From Pelecanus crispus (Eukaryota > Chordata > Aves > Pelecaniformes > Pelecanidae): a stretch of 64,000 nucleotides of DNA. A program made the translations under genes and the position numbers. A model generated the notes under the pieces. That model searched no databases and was not told where the DNA came from. It saw only the letters and a program-made list of their open reading frames with translations. The DNA lies in assembly GCF_030463565.1 (NCBI RefSeq), contig NC_134649.1, positions 37,845,044-37,909,043 on the forward strand. The letters run 5' to 3'. Of this stretch, positions 21,206 through 33,490 are shown in pieces (position 1 is the stretch's first letter; every line of letters begins with the position of its first letter).

Positions 21206-24049
21206 TCTGCTGCATAAGATACCAAAACAAAACAAGCAGAGATAAGAGAATTGCCCTCAAAGCCTCATCTCAGGGGAAGGGGAGAAAACTGAAGCATCAG
21301 TGAGAACTCCCAGGGATGTTGGTTGGAGCTCAAGAAGAGATCTTACCACTATTTGCATCGCAGTTACTGAAAATAAATCCCTGGATGGGATGGATGGTGA
21401 CATGTGGGGATGACCAGGGTCAGATCACTGGTGTTCCAGCAGCCTGGACGCTGTCAGGGCCCCATGGTGAGCTGGAAGGGTTTATCATGCTGCAACATGG
21501 CACAAGGACCTGGTGGGTTAAAATACAAGTTATCTGGAATTGAGCACCTTCAAGCTGTCCTATTTGAGATGGCAGAAGGGCAGGGGCCAGTCGTTCAACA
21601 GTGGCTGTCACTTTTTATTTTCCCTTCTGATACTGGTAGCAATTTGGGATATGGAATATAAAGGCAAAGAGTGCATCTGTGCAGGGGGTCATTGCTGTCC
21701 CCAGTGCTCAGAGGGGACTGGCCAGGCTCCCACAGCACCATGCACAGGCACCGGGCAAGGCAGTTGGCCAAAGAAAAATGGGGTCACCTAACATGAAATG
21801 AGTAAAAGCTGTCAAATTTTAGGTCACAATGTGCTGACTGCCCCCTGACCCTGCTTAGTGCATGCTTGTGTGTGTTGAGTGTCTCTATTAACCCCTAGCA
21901 GCTAACAGAGATATGGGAGGCATCCCACACTCCTCCCCAACCCTAGTGGGAGCTAAGCAAAGGGGTCACCTAGCACCCACACTAGTAGAATGGGATGAAT
22001 TATTTGCAATAGAGGCACCACCAGCCTTTTTCTTCCTCCTCCCCTTTTGGAGAATAAACCTGGAGTAGATCATAGGTTGTGTGAATTCTTCACTCAGAAA
22101 ATAACTGAATGACTTCTGCATGAACTTGTTTTGCAATTCAATACTAGCACTGGTAAGAAATGGTTGCTGCATGTTGACTGGAGGAGCACAACACCATGTT
22201 GCCCATATCCAACAGTCAAAAACTTTGGATCAGCTCTTTTCGCTTCCCTGTGCTCCTACCTCCTCCTCACATCAAGAGGTGCTGTAAAAATCACAAGTCT
22301 TAAAACAGTGTTGGATGTTTTTCTCTGTATAATCATTTCAGAGCACTGGGGTCACACTTCCATCCTTCTCTGCTCAACTGCCTAAATGTTTTGTTTTGAA
22401 GGAAAGCTAAAGAGCCTTCCATCACATGACTCCAGGAGCTGGGGTTTAGAAGTGTACACTAGCATATGTCCCACAATAGCATTAATGCCAGTTGAATCTA
22501 TGTACATGGAAAGAGATAGGCAGTTGGACTGAATTAATTTAAAAATTAGAATGGGAGTAATTGAGTAATATTTTTCAGAGTAGCTTTAGCAAAGACCAAA
22601 GGCATTGGGTCCTCTGAGCTCAAATGCCCTCACCTGTCTGAATGGAGCCAGATGGGCTGTCAGAGCAGCAGTATTTCTGTACTCTAGATCCCATCTTCCC
22701 CCCATACCACTACCTCCAAGACCCCCAAAACACCTCTCCCAAGCCAGGCAAGATCTGGGGAAGCAGAGATGGCCATGGCAGTAATGGGGTTCCTCCAGAC
22801 CCAACATCCTCCCTCTGTTGGCATGGCGGAACTCAGCCATGGCCGGAGCTGAGAGAAGTTCCAGCAGGTTGTCTAAAAGCCTCTTTATCCTCTGCAGACG
22901 CAGGATGGTGCCCTCCAGGGAGCCCTTTGGGCTGTTCTCCATATGGGATGGCTCCAGCACTTGGGCCAAGGATAGCCCCCAGCTGTGTCACCCCCCCCAG
23001 CAGAGTCCCTGCACAGGGAGGATGGAAGAAATGAGCTCAGAATGAATGGACTGAGCTGAAAGTCGGGAGAGAGAAGACATTGATGTGGGAACTGGAGAAC
23101 CTGGGGGAAAAAAAAAGAAAAAACCAAAACCTAGAAAACTCAAGTAATGCAAATGGGAGAGGGAGGGCAAGCTCCCTGGAATGGGGGACTACAGGGAAGG
23201 CTTGTGGGAGAGACAGGCAGAAGATAAAACCACACAAAATAGAGAAAAGCTTCTGGATAGCATAAGAATCAGGTGCACGAACACCCACATTTACATCCTG
23301 CTAGCGTGGAGGGTATGACATGGGGTTAGACGGCAGAGGGATGGGACTAAGACAGCCTCCAGGAGGCCACTTAAAAACAATCTGGCACATGGATATGAAC
23401 AGCTGAAACTCCAACAGCACCGTGTGAGGGATGGCCCGTTGGCAGCACCACAAGGCGATGGCCACAGCACCCGCTGGGAACGCTGAGAGGGCCCTGAAGG
23501 GAGCTGGGGCAACAGCACTGACTGCTGGTGTCAGAGGCTATTGGGGAGGGTTTCTGTGGGGAGCTGCACTGGGAAGGGGTTTCTAGCACATACAACGTGA
23601 ATGCACGAAGGGCTGACACTCGCGGGACATCCACTGGCTGGTCTGCAGCACTCAGCCCCAGTGCCCAGGGGTTGTTCATGGTGAGTGGAGAGTGCTGCTG
23701 GGCAGGTTGGATGCACAAGCAGCCTCCCTTGGTTCCACTGTCCCAGCCTTGGCGTAGTCAGGCAGTGCAACGCTGGGCCACCGTCCCCAGTGGAGCAGGG
23801 CCTTAGTCCCAGATCAGCTCCCGGGGAAGGAAATGAGAAGTGGGGACAGGGACATCAGCAAAGCAAAGGGCTAAACCAAGCAGCATCGTGAAGAACAGAG
23901 CCCCCATCACAATCCTGCCTCCACCATATGTCTCACTTCCCTGTCCTGCCTCCCCCTTTCCTCCCACTGGTCTGTTACAACATTTTACAGTATGGGAAGG
24001 AAGGGAGCTCCAGCAAGAGAAGGGACAAAAGCAGGGAAACAACGAAGAT
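21206..24049. other. Non-coding, no feature recognised
   Basis: G/C-moderate, with C- and A-runs near 22988 and 23106. Overlapping short frames without signatures. Confidence 0.5.
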
Positions 24050-24530
24050 TTGTTTAAAATTAGAGAATTTTGTTAAACAAAACCTTTTCCTATGCAGTCA
24101 GCCTATTGCTACTACCACTTTTCTCCCCTCCCTCCCCAATTAAACAGCAAATTATACTTATCAAAGAAAAGAAGGTAAAGAGAAATCTGAAAAGCTGTGA
24201 GAAACCTTTAATTATTAGTATAGTGGCATGAAAAGCTGTTGAGCCCCTTAGAAACGTACATGGCCAATTATCAAAAAATATAAGAGATGCAGAAAGAAAG
24301 GTTTGTCTAATAAGTATGAATCGCAGGGCCATTTAGAACATCAGTGTTAAAGCATTAGAGTTAAATGGAAAAGTAAAAAGGGGCTGATGGTTTTAACTAT
24401 TTCACAGGAGGACAAGAGGTTGATACTGATAAGACAAGCAGTATAGTGAAGTTAATTATCTGCGGCCCTTGGTGCACAAAGCTTTTTGAGCTGGTGATTA
24501 ATAGAGATAAACCATTCAAACTCCACATTT
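24050..24530. promoter_or_regulatory. Candidate conserved element with GATA cluster
   Basis: GATAA cores lie at 24158-24162(-), 24268-24272(-), 24428-24432, 24456-24460(-) and 24506-24510, the last three within 83 bp. Flanking sequence carries TTAATTATTAG and TTAATTATCTGCGG, a combined homeodomain/GATA site. It is repeat-free and A/T-rich between G/C-richer flanks. Confidence 0.38.
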
Positions 24531-27289
24531 CTAAGGTGAATGAAGATGGCAGAGGAACCGCACAGCCCCAGCATACTAACTACTCTGACAGCAATGGGCC
24601 TGGCTGCTGCGGAGGGCGCTGGGTGGGTTTATCGCACCCAATCTCTTCCCCTTCCTCTAATGGCAGGGAGGTTTGGAAGGTATGGAGAAGGGGTGGCCAA
24701 ATATCCCCAGCACCTCTGGGGTTTGTTTCATTGGAGATGGCTGGGGCAGCTTCCCTTTAACTAATAAAAATCATCTTTACGAAGTGCTCCAGTGTTACCT
24801 CCCTGAGAGTAATGCAATCTGGTGGATGCTTATAGGCAAGTGTTTAACACCACACTGATCCTTCTTGCTCTGCATTAGCTGTTTATCCCAGGCCTGCTTG
24901 CTGCTAGGTACATTCAGAGGACCTCTCCTTCAGCTCTTCATCCCACCCTGCAGCTCAGGTAGAAGTATTGTGACCTCCCTGGACCAGAGGTCAGTGGAGT
25001 AGATAGGGGTTAAAAGTGCTTGAAGAAAGCACATGTCCTAGATATGAATTCTGTTTTATAATCACAGAGTACCTGCATGGAGGATGGGAATAAATTAAGT
25101 GGTCTGGCACTTTTGTGGGAACTGGGAAACAAAGATGTGAATACAGGACCGACTCAGCCCTTCATCTTTCTGAGACAGATACATCAGGCACCATGAGGTT
25201 TATCATGCTTGAGTCTGGCAGATAAGACCTAAAAATGGAGAGCCTGGATGGACAACCAAGAGAGGCAGATCCTGATCTTACAAGATTTCCAGCCAGATCT
25301 CCAAACCAAAGCAATTTAGACGTGCTCCCATAACAGTCCTAACCTCCAAACTCTGGGATTTGGGTCAGACATTTCTCCAAATCTCCTAGAACTGAAAAAT
25401 TCCTGGGAGATTTCTGATACTTCCTGCTGGGCCCCCCTAGATGCTGCAAACGCTGGTTTTCTTCTTCTGATGTTTCAGTGTTTCTGTCTAGAGCCCAGCT
25501 AGAACAATGAAGTTCAGAGACAGCAGTGAAAATTAAAGTAATCAGAAAAAATGGACTCCGTTTCTAAGCTTCACAAACTACTTGGTGTGTCGGTTTCCAG
25601 TTCAATTTGAATTCTAGAACGACTTTGGGGTTGGCTGTTATTTTCTCCAAAGTGGTTCCCTTCTCCTTGATAAGTTTGGAAAGGCATCTAAACTTCAGCA
25701 TCTGCAAACAAAAGAATCTTATATTTTTGGCCAAACTAAATTGAATAAATTTTGTGTTTGTTAATTGCATCCAGGCCAACCTTGCGCAGGGCCAAGTTTC
25801 AGCCCAGTGGGATTTGCACATGGCCTGGATACAAGCTATTGTAAATGGGGATCCCTGAAGGAAAAGCTGACAGATGGTGATTCTAAAAATGTTTGTCAGA
25901 GCCAGCCTTTGTGACACAGAAAACCCATAGCCAAGGGGGTCCCTGAGTTGGAGAGATGGTTCTGAACTATATGGAAGGCCAGGGGAGTTTGTTGGTACTG
26001 GAGAAGTTTGACTGGGCCTCTTCTCATTGCCTGCCAAACCCATTTCCGTTAGACCCCCTCTCTCTAAGATCTGGTTAGTTGGATAAAATGGAAATTGGAT
26101 CAGTGCTGCACCTGGTTTTCCAGCTACATATTCCAAAACCACTCCAATTTCCATGCTATAAAATGGGACCAAGATGGACATAGTTTATCCAAGCTGCGTG
26201 GAAACCCTCCTCAGCCAGTCCCATGAGTGAGGTTACAGTCTGGCTTATGCATCAGAATTTTGGTGATGGGATCAACACCAAAACTCATTGACCCATCTCC
26301 CTATTAGTACCACTTTTCTTCTAATTAAATGACTGCATTAAAAGTCCAGACCAGGAAAGGTCCCATCCAACATGCATAAGCAATATGCAAGGAAAAATTT
26401 CTCCTTGTGATTTTCTGGTCAAGTACTGCAGATCCAAATGCTTCCAAGCAAGGATGATAAGATCCAGAAACGAATTTCCCAGTTGGCCCCATTCAGCATC
26501 CCAAGACACCAACAGCTTTCCCAAAGGGCTCTGCAGCAAACATCAAGCTTTTGCAAGCTTAGAAACAACAGGTCTCTCCTTTCCCTTGTTCATCCTCATC
26601 AGTGTCAAGTTTCAGTGGTGGGTTTCAGTAGCTCGATGCAAAGCAGTGGGAGAGGAGTTAAAACAGGATAATGCACCATGAGTCATCTCTACTCAATAAC
26701 TCCCCGGCTTGGGGGTGGGAGACTGAAGCATACCTGGACCAAGTCCGGGGCATGCCGGAGCCCAGCTTTACAAACAGCCTGGTCACCTGGGGGAGAGGGG
26801 AGCTGGCTCCGGGATGGCAGCACCAGCTCCAGGAGAGGTTACAAGGCCCTTGCAGTCAAGTTCAAATTACATATCAGACACATGCTCCCACGAGCAGACT
26901 CCAGACACCAGCTGCTTATTTTTAGACTGGAAAAACCTTTTTACTTACCGACACAGGTGGTGAGGCTGGAGCACACAGAGCACCAGCGGCCCCAGCAGTC
27001 CCATGGCCATCCCCAAAGGGGCAACGCCAACAACCCTCCAAGCACTTTCCGCCATCCCTTTGCCTCTCATGGTGGGAAAGGATCAGAACAGTTTGCTGTA
27101 TTGCAGCAGAGGGGACCACGAGAAGCTCTCCCGACACTGTCGCTTGGGGTGTGCGCAGCCCCAATGCTGTGCTGCAGCACGCCTTGCCCCACTGTGCTGA
27201 CCAGCCTCCTTTGCTCTCCACTGAGTGCATCAGCCCCAATGTTCAGCAACACTGTGTCAGAAATTTCAAGAAAATAATATAGCATCTTG
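24531..27289. other. Non-coding; contains the longest unexplained open frame
   Basis: A 205-codon minus-strand frame (26181-25564) has no recognisable domain, signal peptide or compositional bias, and is treated as chance. Nothing else was recognised. Confidence 0.5.
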
Positions 27290-27800
27290 GGAGTTGCTCG
27301 TGCTTCCTTCTAAAAAAAACCCAGCTTTTCTGCATTGCGCTTCTCATCACTACAGCTGTAACCAAACTAGTACACAAGTCCAGACACCCTGTTAGCTCCT
27401 TCAGCAACTGGACGAATCATTTGGATCGAATTACTTATTTAATGAATTTTGCTTTCTCCCTGTAAACAGCAAGTAAGGAGTCTGCAATGGTTTTGGATAC
27501 ATTTTTTAATTTTCTGCAACTAATTTTTGTCACTTGCCTCACTCATTACAGCATTTGTCATCTGAAAACTGAAATTTAAATCCTTCATCTGGCTCCGAGT
27601 GAACATACCTGTCACATGCTTGTTTATACCCACTTAGGTGGTCAAAAAGTTTAGAAAAATACATTAAAGATTTTAAAACTGGCCCCCAAACCTCAACATT
27701 CTCTACCATTAGCCTATTTTATCTGTTGCCAGTCATATTTGTATACATATATGTATGTGTATGCCAGGATATTAATGGAAAGTCAATATAAAGAGGGAAC
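27290..27800. promoter_or_regulatory. Candidate conserved non-coding element (A/T-rich)
   Basis: Repeat-poor A/T-rich DNA with GAATTACTTATTTAATGAATTTTGC, TTTTTTAATTTTCTGC and a short palindromic TACATATATGTA near 27745. Motif texture resembles a developmental enhancer; the evidence is weak. Confidence 0.25.
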
Positions 27801-30800
27801 AGTCAGACCAAATACATTTACCATAACTTCATGTCAGATGACTGCTTTATGAAAATGCACGTTCTTTCCCTTACATCTCTGCAATTATAGATGGAAAACA
27901 CAAGAAACAAGAACTTTTCTAAAAGATACCCTTTACAGGGATAGAAAAGCAAAGTTCACAAAATATTTCAGACATGAAGACAAACATATTTAGAAAAAAA
28001 AGAAAAGAGAAATGGTCCATTCAAATCACTAAGTTTAAACAAGAGACAGCATTAAACAAGAAAACCAATCTTTCCCTCTCGGGGGACCTCACCTTTTTGA
28101 ACTCTGACTGCAACACAAGGCTCCTCACAGTCCTTTGGCTCCTGCCGTCTTGCAAGATCCTGCAAAAGAGCGTATTTTCTAAAAGTCAGTCTGAATTCAC
28201 TGGGGGCAAGGGGGTGTTTCTCTAGCAAAAAAATCAAATAAATAGGCCTTCTTCTAGAAGCTTAAATTTTATTTAATCCTCTTTCTTCACAACACATCCA
28301 TTCTGGAGACTTTTACAAGGAAGGCTAGAGATGTGCACAGTCCTGCGGTGACGGTCACTGCTGTGTGCGGGCTGCACACATTTGGGGTTTGCACAGGGTC
28401 TGGCCCGGCAGCAGAGAAGGGTGCCCATACGGCGGGGTCTTGGCAGGGAACAGGGCTTAGCAGTGGCTTATGCAGGGCTGGCACAGCAAGGGACTGGGGG
28501 ACCCTGAAGGAGCTCAGCCCTGCTAGGAGCAGAGTCACTTTTGCGTAGGTATTGCAAAAAAAAAATGCCTAAAAGTTTGGGAGGTGTATCTAGGCCAGAG
28601 CATTTTATTTGGAACAAGAATAACTAAACGCCGGGATTTTGACAGAGCAGTAACGGAAGAGCATAGGGACAGCCAGGCTAAGTGTCCAGCAGAGCCATTC
28701 TGCCCCAAATACCAATGAGATTTTTATCAAGGATAACACAAGCCCTCAAAAAAAATCCAGCATTGCAAGTTTGCTCCTATCTATCTGACTGCCTGGTTAT
28801 ACCCTTCGGGCAGGACACAGCTCCAGAACAAACTCTTACCTCACCTATCATTTTTTGGTGGGCTTGACTTGATCACACTATTGCAAAGGTCATTTATTAG
28901 CTCTTCTCCCTGCGTTACACCTCCTGCTCTGAGTCTTTGCTGTGTTATGGCTGATGGCACTCCCAAGACAGCCATGAAAAATATCCCAATTTTTTGTGCT
29001 CTCCCATTATGGGAAGGTCTTGCTCTTCCATGGCCATATCTGGAGAGGAAATGATATAACACAGTGGTGACGTCTCTGTGAAGATGAAGTGTTGCTCAAA
29101 GCAAAGTCAGGTTGCTTCACATTTCTGCTATTTATCTCCCCTGCCAGCCATTTGTTAGGAATTTATGCATGGTCTTTAGTCACTGTTGACTCACCTTCTC
29201 TTGTTTGCTTTTAATCACTCTTCTTATAGCACAGGAAAGGTGAAGCTCTGCTCACACCTAGAGCAAGATTGGTTTGGAAAGCAAACTGGTTAGGAAAACA
29301 CTGGGCACATCTCCCTCCTGCAAGCCATAGCTCATGCATCCTCCCTAGTGGGACTGCAGACATGTAGGATAGTCTTTTTTCCCTCTCTTCCATCTTATTT
29401 TTCTGACGACTTGTTTATGGTAGTGCAATAGGGGCTTTCCAGTTTTTCAAAGCAGAATAGTCCCGAAGTACTAATGCAGTCTGGAGAAACCCTCTCTAAG
29501 CATGTTTTTGGTATGATAAAACCCCTTGATTCAAAGGAACGACCTGGGCACCCAAAGGTCAGGTTTTGAGCACCCTGACTCACACCAACACCAGTGAATA
29601 CTGTGGTTTCCCAGTACCTTTCAGGATGAAAGGCTTTCAGAGAACAATTCGTAGATGTTTTTGGAAGTTATGGAATGCTGTAAATTAGCAAGCAAAGACA
29701 AGACATGCAAAAAGCCCATTCCATCATGAAATCTCTGCTATGGAGTCTTTTTTCTGAGTTGTACTTTAGTGCAACTACTCATGATAACTCACTATAAAGC
29801 CCTAATAAATTTGCTGAATGGCATTTTTTATTTTACGTAGGAACCATGTAGCCATATGCTCAACTCCACTCCTTCTCGCGTAAGTCAAGTTAGGCACGTA
29901 TTTGGCATCTCCAGACTCCGGGTCTGAATTCAGACATGACAAAATACAAATGTGCATGTAACTGCCCAAACGGGTAAGCGGCTGCTGGAAAGAAGGAAGG
30001 TGGACATCAAACAGATTATACAGTTACTTGGCAAAAGCTGAGAGATATCCTGGTGAATTTTTACATACAAAGAAAAAGAAACCTTAGTCACAACTCACTG
30101 GGATGTTTTAATAAAAAGAATAAAGTTTAGAAATGGGAGAACTTTAGAACAGCAACTCTAACTTTTTTTCTGGCAGAGGTGAGAGTGACTGTTATTGGGG
30201 GCAGGCTGTAAAACACGCAGATTGGAAAGATGTGGATCACAGCATGAATGGTTTTCAAGTTAATGGCAGGTTTCAGGTTATAATAGAGATTCACTTAACC
30301 ACTATTTGGGAGGGATTTGATGGGATCACCTCAAATTGTAATGATTAACTGCTTGATTATTTCTGGAGCACCTAAAGACAAATTATTTTTTGCTCCAGGT
30401 CTTCATTTTCAGTGATGAAATTAGAATGATCAGATTTCTCTTGCTTCACAATACTGTTTCTATTGCTAAAAAACAAAGTATCTTTTCAGCCTATAATAAA
30501 GCTAATTTGGTTCTCGCTATAACACCATGAACTTGCATCACGTCACACAAAATGGATGAATTTGGTCATATCTGCTTGGTACCCACAACTACTCTCTCTC
30601 TCGCACATGCTCTCATAAATACTATTTTTACCTATATGTGTGTGTACATATACACAACCATATGTATGTATACAAGTATAACATCTTGCATGCCCAAATG
30701 AAGTAGGCAGCTTGTTGAATTCTACGAGTTTCTGCTTAGAAAGTTTTCCCATAAAATCCAACAATACATTTCAGAATAAGAGAAAAAAGGAGACACACAA

Positions 30801-32439
30801 GAGAGAGAGAGAAACCAGCACTGCTGAATGTATATGGAGCCTGGACTACTTCATTTCTGTGTGTTGAAACTAATTTGTTGCATTATGTTTCTATCTCTTG
30901 CATGTCCACATTGCCACAAGGTCTTATTTTTACAAAACAGACCCATCATTCTTTCCCACAGGATGAAAACACGGTTAAATACTTGCTGTAAAAAAACCAT
31001 TATGTGATGTGCTAGCCAAATGATACACTAATACTCCGACGTAAGTGCTTTTTTGGCAACTACTCAAAGGAGCAAAAATTACATCGTTTTCAACCCCAGT
31101 GATGATAAGATTACACAAAAGAAAGCAAAATATACAAAATGGGTTGATGATAAATATTGTACAATAAATGGAGAATAAGACGGTTTTCTTGCTGTCACAC
31201 CCTTTGCAGTTTTCTGCAATTTTTCCATCACTTGAGGCAGCCACACCAATTATTTCCATCATATTGGGTGTCCCCTGAAAAAAACCTGACAAAAATAAGG
31301 ATTTGAAAGATTCCTTTTCAGGAACTTCCTCCACCAACTATTTCCTCCTTTTCAAATGGGGCTTTCAGAAAGGAAGTGGTGGCCAGCAGTAACATTCCCC
31401 ACGGGAGGGACCCATCTTCCCTTCACATGTGGAGAAGCGAGAATATCCTCTTATGAGGCAGAGCAGGAAAAGAAATCATCCTTTCATCGGCGGTGTAGTC
31501 CGACCGGATAGGTGTCTGGTGCCGTGTCCATGATGGTACCTTCTGAGGAGTCATTTCCAATTGGCTTCGAGCCCCACATTGCAGAAGGACAGTCAAGACC
31601 CCATTGGCTTATCCTCTACCCTATTTATTTCAGTTGGAAACAAATCAAGACATTAAGAAAAAAAAAGCAACCCTTTTTCACTCAGATCCTCCACCACACT
31701 GGAAAGATTTTCTTACGTCCTCAATGAGGTGCTCAAATATTTCTCCTTGTTGCTAGCAGGCGCAGGGTTGGTGGAAATGTTTCTTGCAGCCTTTCACCTT
31801 TTTTTTTCCCAGTTTGCAAACCCAATTTCCTGCCTTCTGCACATTTCTTTGCTCCTTGTAAGTGCTTACTAGGTAGGTGGAAGGAACCATCCCAAACGCC
31901 AAGGCTGCACAGGAGCCGTTTGCTTCAAATCTCTTTTGTTGTATTTAGGTACATGTATCACAGCTGAGCTCTCTAGGTAATTTTTTAAACAGAGGAGAAA
32001 AATAAAGGAGTGCAGTTAGGACAAGGCATGGACTCAGCAGATGGTGGATGGGAAAGTCTCCAGCAAAGAAGCCATCGGCTCCCTTATTATTCTCATTTGG
32101 TGCAGTGTGTTTATTCATAATCTCCAAATGTCTAGTATCCCACGAGTGGGAGCTGGTGGACCAAGTAGCTTCTATGACTCCAGCTCCACAGCATCTGATT
32201 GCACGCACCCTCACAAAGTGTCCAAATCACTTGGGAGCCCTATGCACCCGCTGCCGTCCCACGCTGCATGGATGCAGCCACGCAGCCGCTGCATGTGGCT
32301 GAGAGCTGGGGCTGCCCCAGGGAGCCAGATGAAAAGCAGGCATTTGCCGGCAGCCCTGCAGCAATATCCTTTTTGCACAGATGTTTGCAAGGGCAGACTC
32401 ACGGGGAGGGGGGCACAGAGAGGGGCACCAACCCGGAGG
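27801..32439. other. Largely A/T-rich non-coding DNA
   Basis: No coding frame supported. The 29700-31340 part is the most A/T-rich and repeat-poor and may hide further regulatory blocks. Only the alternating microsatellite at 30.6 kb stands out. Confidence 0.45.
30636..30680. repeat. (TG/TA)n-like microsatellite
   Basis: Interrupted alternating purine-pyrimidine sequence (TGTGTGTGTACATATACAC, then ATATGTATGTATAC). Confidence 0.65.
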
Positions 32440-32720
32440 TGTGATACCGTCATGCACGTTTGCAAACACCATTTAGCAGAAGTCAGATGCCTATTTATTG
32501 CTTTCAAAGGGAGACGAGATCGGCTGTTAGTGCTTGCAGGATCAAATGGGTAAATTAGAGGCAGAAAAGATCGCAATTCAGGCTAATGGGATTTACACTC
32601 TCAAATCAAGTTACACGGATGCATTATAGGGAGTTCACATTGAGGGGAGCCAATTACCCCATTAGCACTAATAGGAATTGCACTAAGGCATCATGTGAGA
32701 AGACACATGCAAAAAGACCG
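32440..32720. promoter_or_regulatory. Candidate conserved non-coding element
   Basis: The block contains TTTGCAAACACC, CCTATTTATTGC, CAGGCTAATGGG and CAATTACCCC followed by ATTAGCACTAATAGG (paired ATTA cores near 32650-32672). It is repeat-free. The adjacent opposed ATTA cores could seat dimeric homeodomain proteins. Confidence 0.33.
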
Positions 32721-33124
32721 CAGCTTTCCCTCACTTACTCAGGATTGTTTCGCTGAAACAAGGCAATAACTGATGGGTCTCTCTTGCCCTCGACACAGGC
32801 CAAGGTTTAGATGTTCAGTCTTGGCTTCATCCAGCCACTTCATTCATAAAGCTGGGAACGACCTTCTTCCCAAAGAGCTGTTACGAGGAGTGCTCAGCTC
32901 TTGTATACCCACTGCCACCTCTTTTAATAGCGAACAAGGATATAAACCCAGGTAGGCCTTCTGCTGCTAAGAAAGCCGCAGCCAGGGATGTGCCATTTAT
33001 CTCTGGTTCCTTCTGCCTCTCTGAAGTTGCACGCTGCCTTTGTCTCTGGTTGCTGCTGTTTATCACCACCTCTTCACTGGCAAGTGCCCAGCGGACACAT
33101 TTATTCCCTGCGCAGTGCACAGAA

Positions 33125-33490
33125 GCATCTTAAACAGATACCTGTAACCCTATTGACGGTTCTTTAATGAAGAAAAGGCAGCAAAATTAAATGCGAGTGG
33201 CATATTACCACACTTGTTTTAAATTGATATTTAATTAAAAAGTTAATTATTAATTAAGTTTATCAATTGCACATCAGTTGTTCAATAGAAAAGGGCTCAT
33301 TCATTTAATTATCTGCGTGCAACCGATAGTATATGCTTTTTAGCCAGGCAAGGTTATCTCTGCATCTGTTCTAATTTAGATCAGTTTAGCTTCTAATCTA
33401 TCGAGAGTGCTTCCTTTTGCGAGCTTTTGATTTGATCTATAAATGTTTACTCACAGAACTGTTAGGTATTAGAAGCTGATCACATAAAGG
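33125..33490. promoter_or_regulatory. Candidate conserved element with dense TAATTA homeodomain sites
   Basis: TAATTA cores lie at 33232, 33244, 33251 and 33306, three of them within 25 bp. The first three sit in an imperfect inverted repeat (arms about 33222-33237 and 33251-33268: AATTGATA...TTAATTA against TTAATTA...TATCAATT). Further along are AGGTTATCTCTGC and TTGATCTATAAATG. The composition is typical of homeodomain-regulated enhancers. Confidence 0.4.
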
